Source: Microbacterium sp.
GTDB lineage: Bacteria > Actinomycetota > Actinomycetes > Actinomycetales > Microbacteriaceae
Direction of reading: 5' to 3'
Assembly: GCF_031179285.1 (NCBI RefSeq)
Contig: NZ_JAPSHY010000007.1
Span: forward strand, 1-64,000
Length of the DNA: 64,000 nucleotides
Numbering within the stretch: position 1 is the first letter of the stretch; every line of letters starts with the position of its first letter. The notes below the pieces were generated by a model, which did not search any database, was not told where the DNA came from, and worked only from the letters and a program-made list of their open reading frames with translations. Position numbers and translations under genes: made by a program. Of the stretch, positions 62,989-64,000 are shown piece by piece.

Positions 62989-63665
62989 GATTCCAGGCTA
63001 GCGGCTCGTGCCCGGTCCCTGAGCCGGGTGACGGCGGCCTCGACATCGTCTGCGCCGTACACGGCGGAACCGGCGACGAAGGTGTCGGCACCGGCAGCCG
63101 CGGCCTGCTCGATGGTGCTGTCGGAGATGCCGCCGTCGACCTGCAACCACACCGTCGATCCGCGGCGGCGGACCTCATCGGTGAGAGCCCGCAGCTTGGG
63201 CATCGTCTCCGACATGAAACCCTGGCCACCGAAACCGGGCTCGACCGTCATCACGAGGATCTGATCGAACTCGTCGAGCACCTCGTAGAGTCCCTCGACC
63301 GGCGTGTCGGGCTTCACCGCCACACCGGCGCGAGCGCCGATGTCTCTCAGCCGTCGGGCGAGGGCGATCGGATCCGCCGCGGCCTCGAGGTGGAAAGTGA
63401 CGCTCGCGGCCCCGATCTCCGCGTAGCCGGGAGCCCACTCGTCGGGATCGGTGATCATCAGGTGCACATCGAGCGGGATGGGGCTGGTCTGCTGGATCCG
63501 CTCCACCATCTGCGGTCCGAACGTGAGATTCGGCACGAAGTGGTTGTCCATCACATCGACGTGGACGAAGTCGGCGGTCGCGATGCGCGCGAGATCGCGC
63601 TGCATGTTGACGAAGTCGGCGGCGAGGATGCTGGGATTGATGCGGGGTGCGCTGGGAAGATCCAC
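62985..63665 (-). CDS. rpe: Ribulose-phosphate 3-epimerase
   Basis: A 226-residue TIM-barrel pentose-phosphate enzyme. [28 protein letters not shown] (metal Asp/His), [18 protein letters not shown] and VDGGIS are all present. GTG 63665 with a GGGAG ribosome binding site gives the family length; the frame is open to 63824 but overlaps the rsmB-like gene. It heads the run into hisE-hisG. Confidence 0.96.
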   Translation of the reverse strand: MDLPSAPRINPSILAADFVNMQRDLARIATADFVHVDVMDNHFVPNLTFGPQMVERIQQTSPIPLDVHLMITDPDEWAPGYAEIGAASVTFHLEAAADPIALARRLRDIGARAGVAVKPDTPVEGLYEVLDEFDQILVMTVEPGFGGQGFMSETMPKLRALTDEVRRRGSTVWLQVDGGISDSTIEQAAAAGADTFVAGSAVYGADDVEAAVTRLRDRARAASLES

Positions 63666-63669
63666 GCGT

Positions 63670-64000
63670 CTATTCTCCCTGCTCTGGCACGGCACCCGCT
63701 GACGTGCGCTGAAGCAGTGCCAGGAACATCGCGTCCGTGCCGTGACGGTGGGGCCACAGCTGCACCGATCCACCGTCCTCGTCGGAGTCGTCGCCCGCAA
63801 GATCGATGGCCGACGTGGCGACATCGGCCATCACCGCCCTCGCGTCGAGCCGACGGACATCGGCGCGGCCGCGGAGGACCTCCCGCACGACACCGGATGT
63901 CTCGGCGAGATGCGGCGAACAGGTGACATACGCCACGATCCCGCCCGGAGCCAGCGCGTCGATCGCCGCGGCGAGAAGCTCCTCCTGCAGCGGCACGAGC
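63670..64000 (-). CDS. RsmB-like 16S rRNA cytosine-C5 methyltransferase, C-terminal part (cut by window edge)
   Basis: The visible 110 C-terminal residues match the RsmB/NOL1-NOP2-sun family: LQEELLAAAIDALAPGGIVA and the catalytic Cys motif VTCSPHLAET. The C-terminal SSVQLWPHRHGTDAMF-type segment (read here as GGSVQLWPHRHGTDAM) completes the SAM-dependent fold. The 5' part lies beyond 64000. rpe starts 4 nt after its stop, so they are probably co-transcribed. Confidence 0.88.
   Translation of the reverse strand, partial: LVPLQEELLAAAIDALAPGGIVAYVTCSPHLAETSGVVREVLRGRADVRRLDARAVMADVATSAIDLAGDDSDEDGGSVQLWPHRHGTDAMFLALLQRTSAGAVPEQGE

Overview
The window is high-GC DNA from an actinomycete, most likely a member of the Microbacteriaceae close to Microbacterium (inferred from gene order and protein character, not from a search). 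Supporting signs are RbpA, PafBC beside tatAC and a HelY-type helicase, PdtaR-type ANTAR regulators, HGxxPAAW and Trp-associated membrane proteins in a his/trp cluster, many GTG starts, and many start codons lying 6-7 nt behind a TANNNT -10 box with no ribosome binding site (leaderless mRNAs). A tRNA-Leu(GAG) is cut by the left edge and an RsmB-like gene by the right edge.

Layout. 0-17.2 kb is mostly housekeeping: M20 peptidase, uppP, PAC2 protein, a HAD hydrolase-trmI-FKBP-like lipoprotein-pafB-pafC-tatA-tatC-helicase-lnt run, rbpA, an nfeD-SPFH-GDPD operon and an SDR. 17.3-21.8 kb holds an AraC regulator, a VOC protein, a UvrA2-like ABC protein and a serine hydrolase lipoprotein. 21.8-26.8 kb is the unusual part: short accessory genes (methyltransferase, two GNATs, an MccF/LdcA-like peptidase, two HIT proteins) lie between six same-orientation copies of an intergenic repeat. 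Four copies are exactly 94 nt and share three blocks and a common predicted fold. 26.9-39.5 kb is a mixed accessory/metabolic stretch: membrane protein, GNAT, hydrolase, DinB, GntR-OsmC, two MFS transporters, SGNH-YczE-SUMF1 operon, LLM oxidoreductase and DUF885 protein. 39.5-49.8 kb carries polA, a thioesterase, three ANTAR proteins, tRNA-Leu(CAA), two alpha/beta hydrolases and pyk. 49.9-64 kb is a largely co-directional minus-strand block: rsmB-like, rpe, hisE, hisG, hisF, hisI, the Trp-associated membrane protein, the HGxxPAAW protein, trpC, trpB, trpA, lgt, gltB, gltD.

How the genes work together. UppP, Lnt and Lgt serve envelope and lipoprotein biogenesis, and three lipoproteins are encoded here. 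The 61-kb block joins histidine and tryptophan synthesis to glutamate synthase, which recycles the glutamate used by amidotransferases. PafB/PafC, DinB and the UvrA2-like protein bear on DNA damage. Many genes overlap by ATGA or GTGA, implying translational coupling.

The most interesting signal is the 94-nt repeat array. Its core blocks appear in the order AAAC, GTTT, AAAC, GTTT, with outer pairing to outer and inner to inner. That resembles an integron attC site, and each inter-repeat unit holds one whole gene (two in the last). The sequence does not match the classical attC consensus and no integrase gene is in the window, so the cassette reading is a hypothesis. There is no stretch over 300 bases without a gene; the longest gaps are 21793-22062 and 26684-26938.
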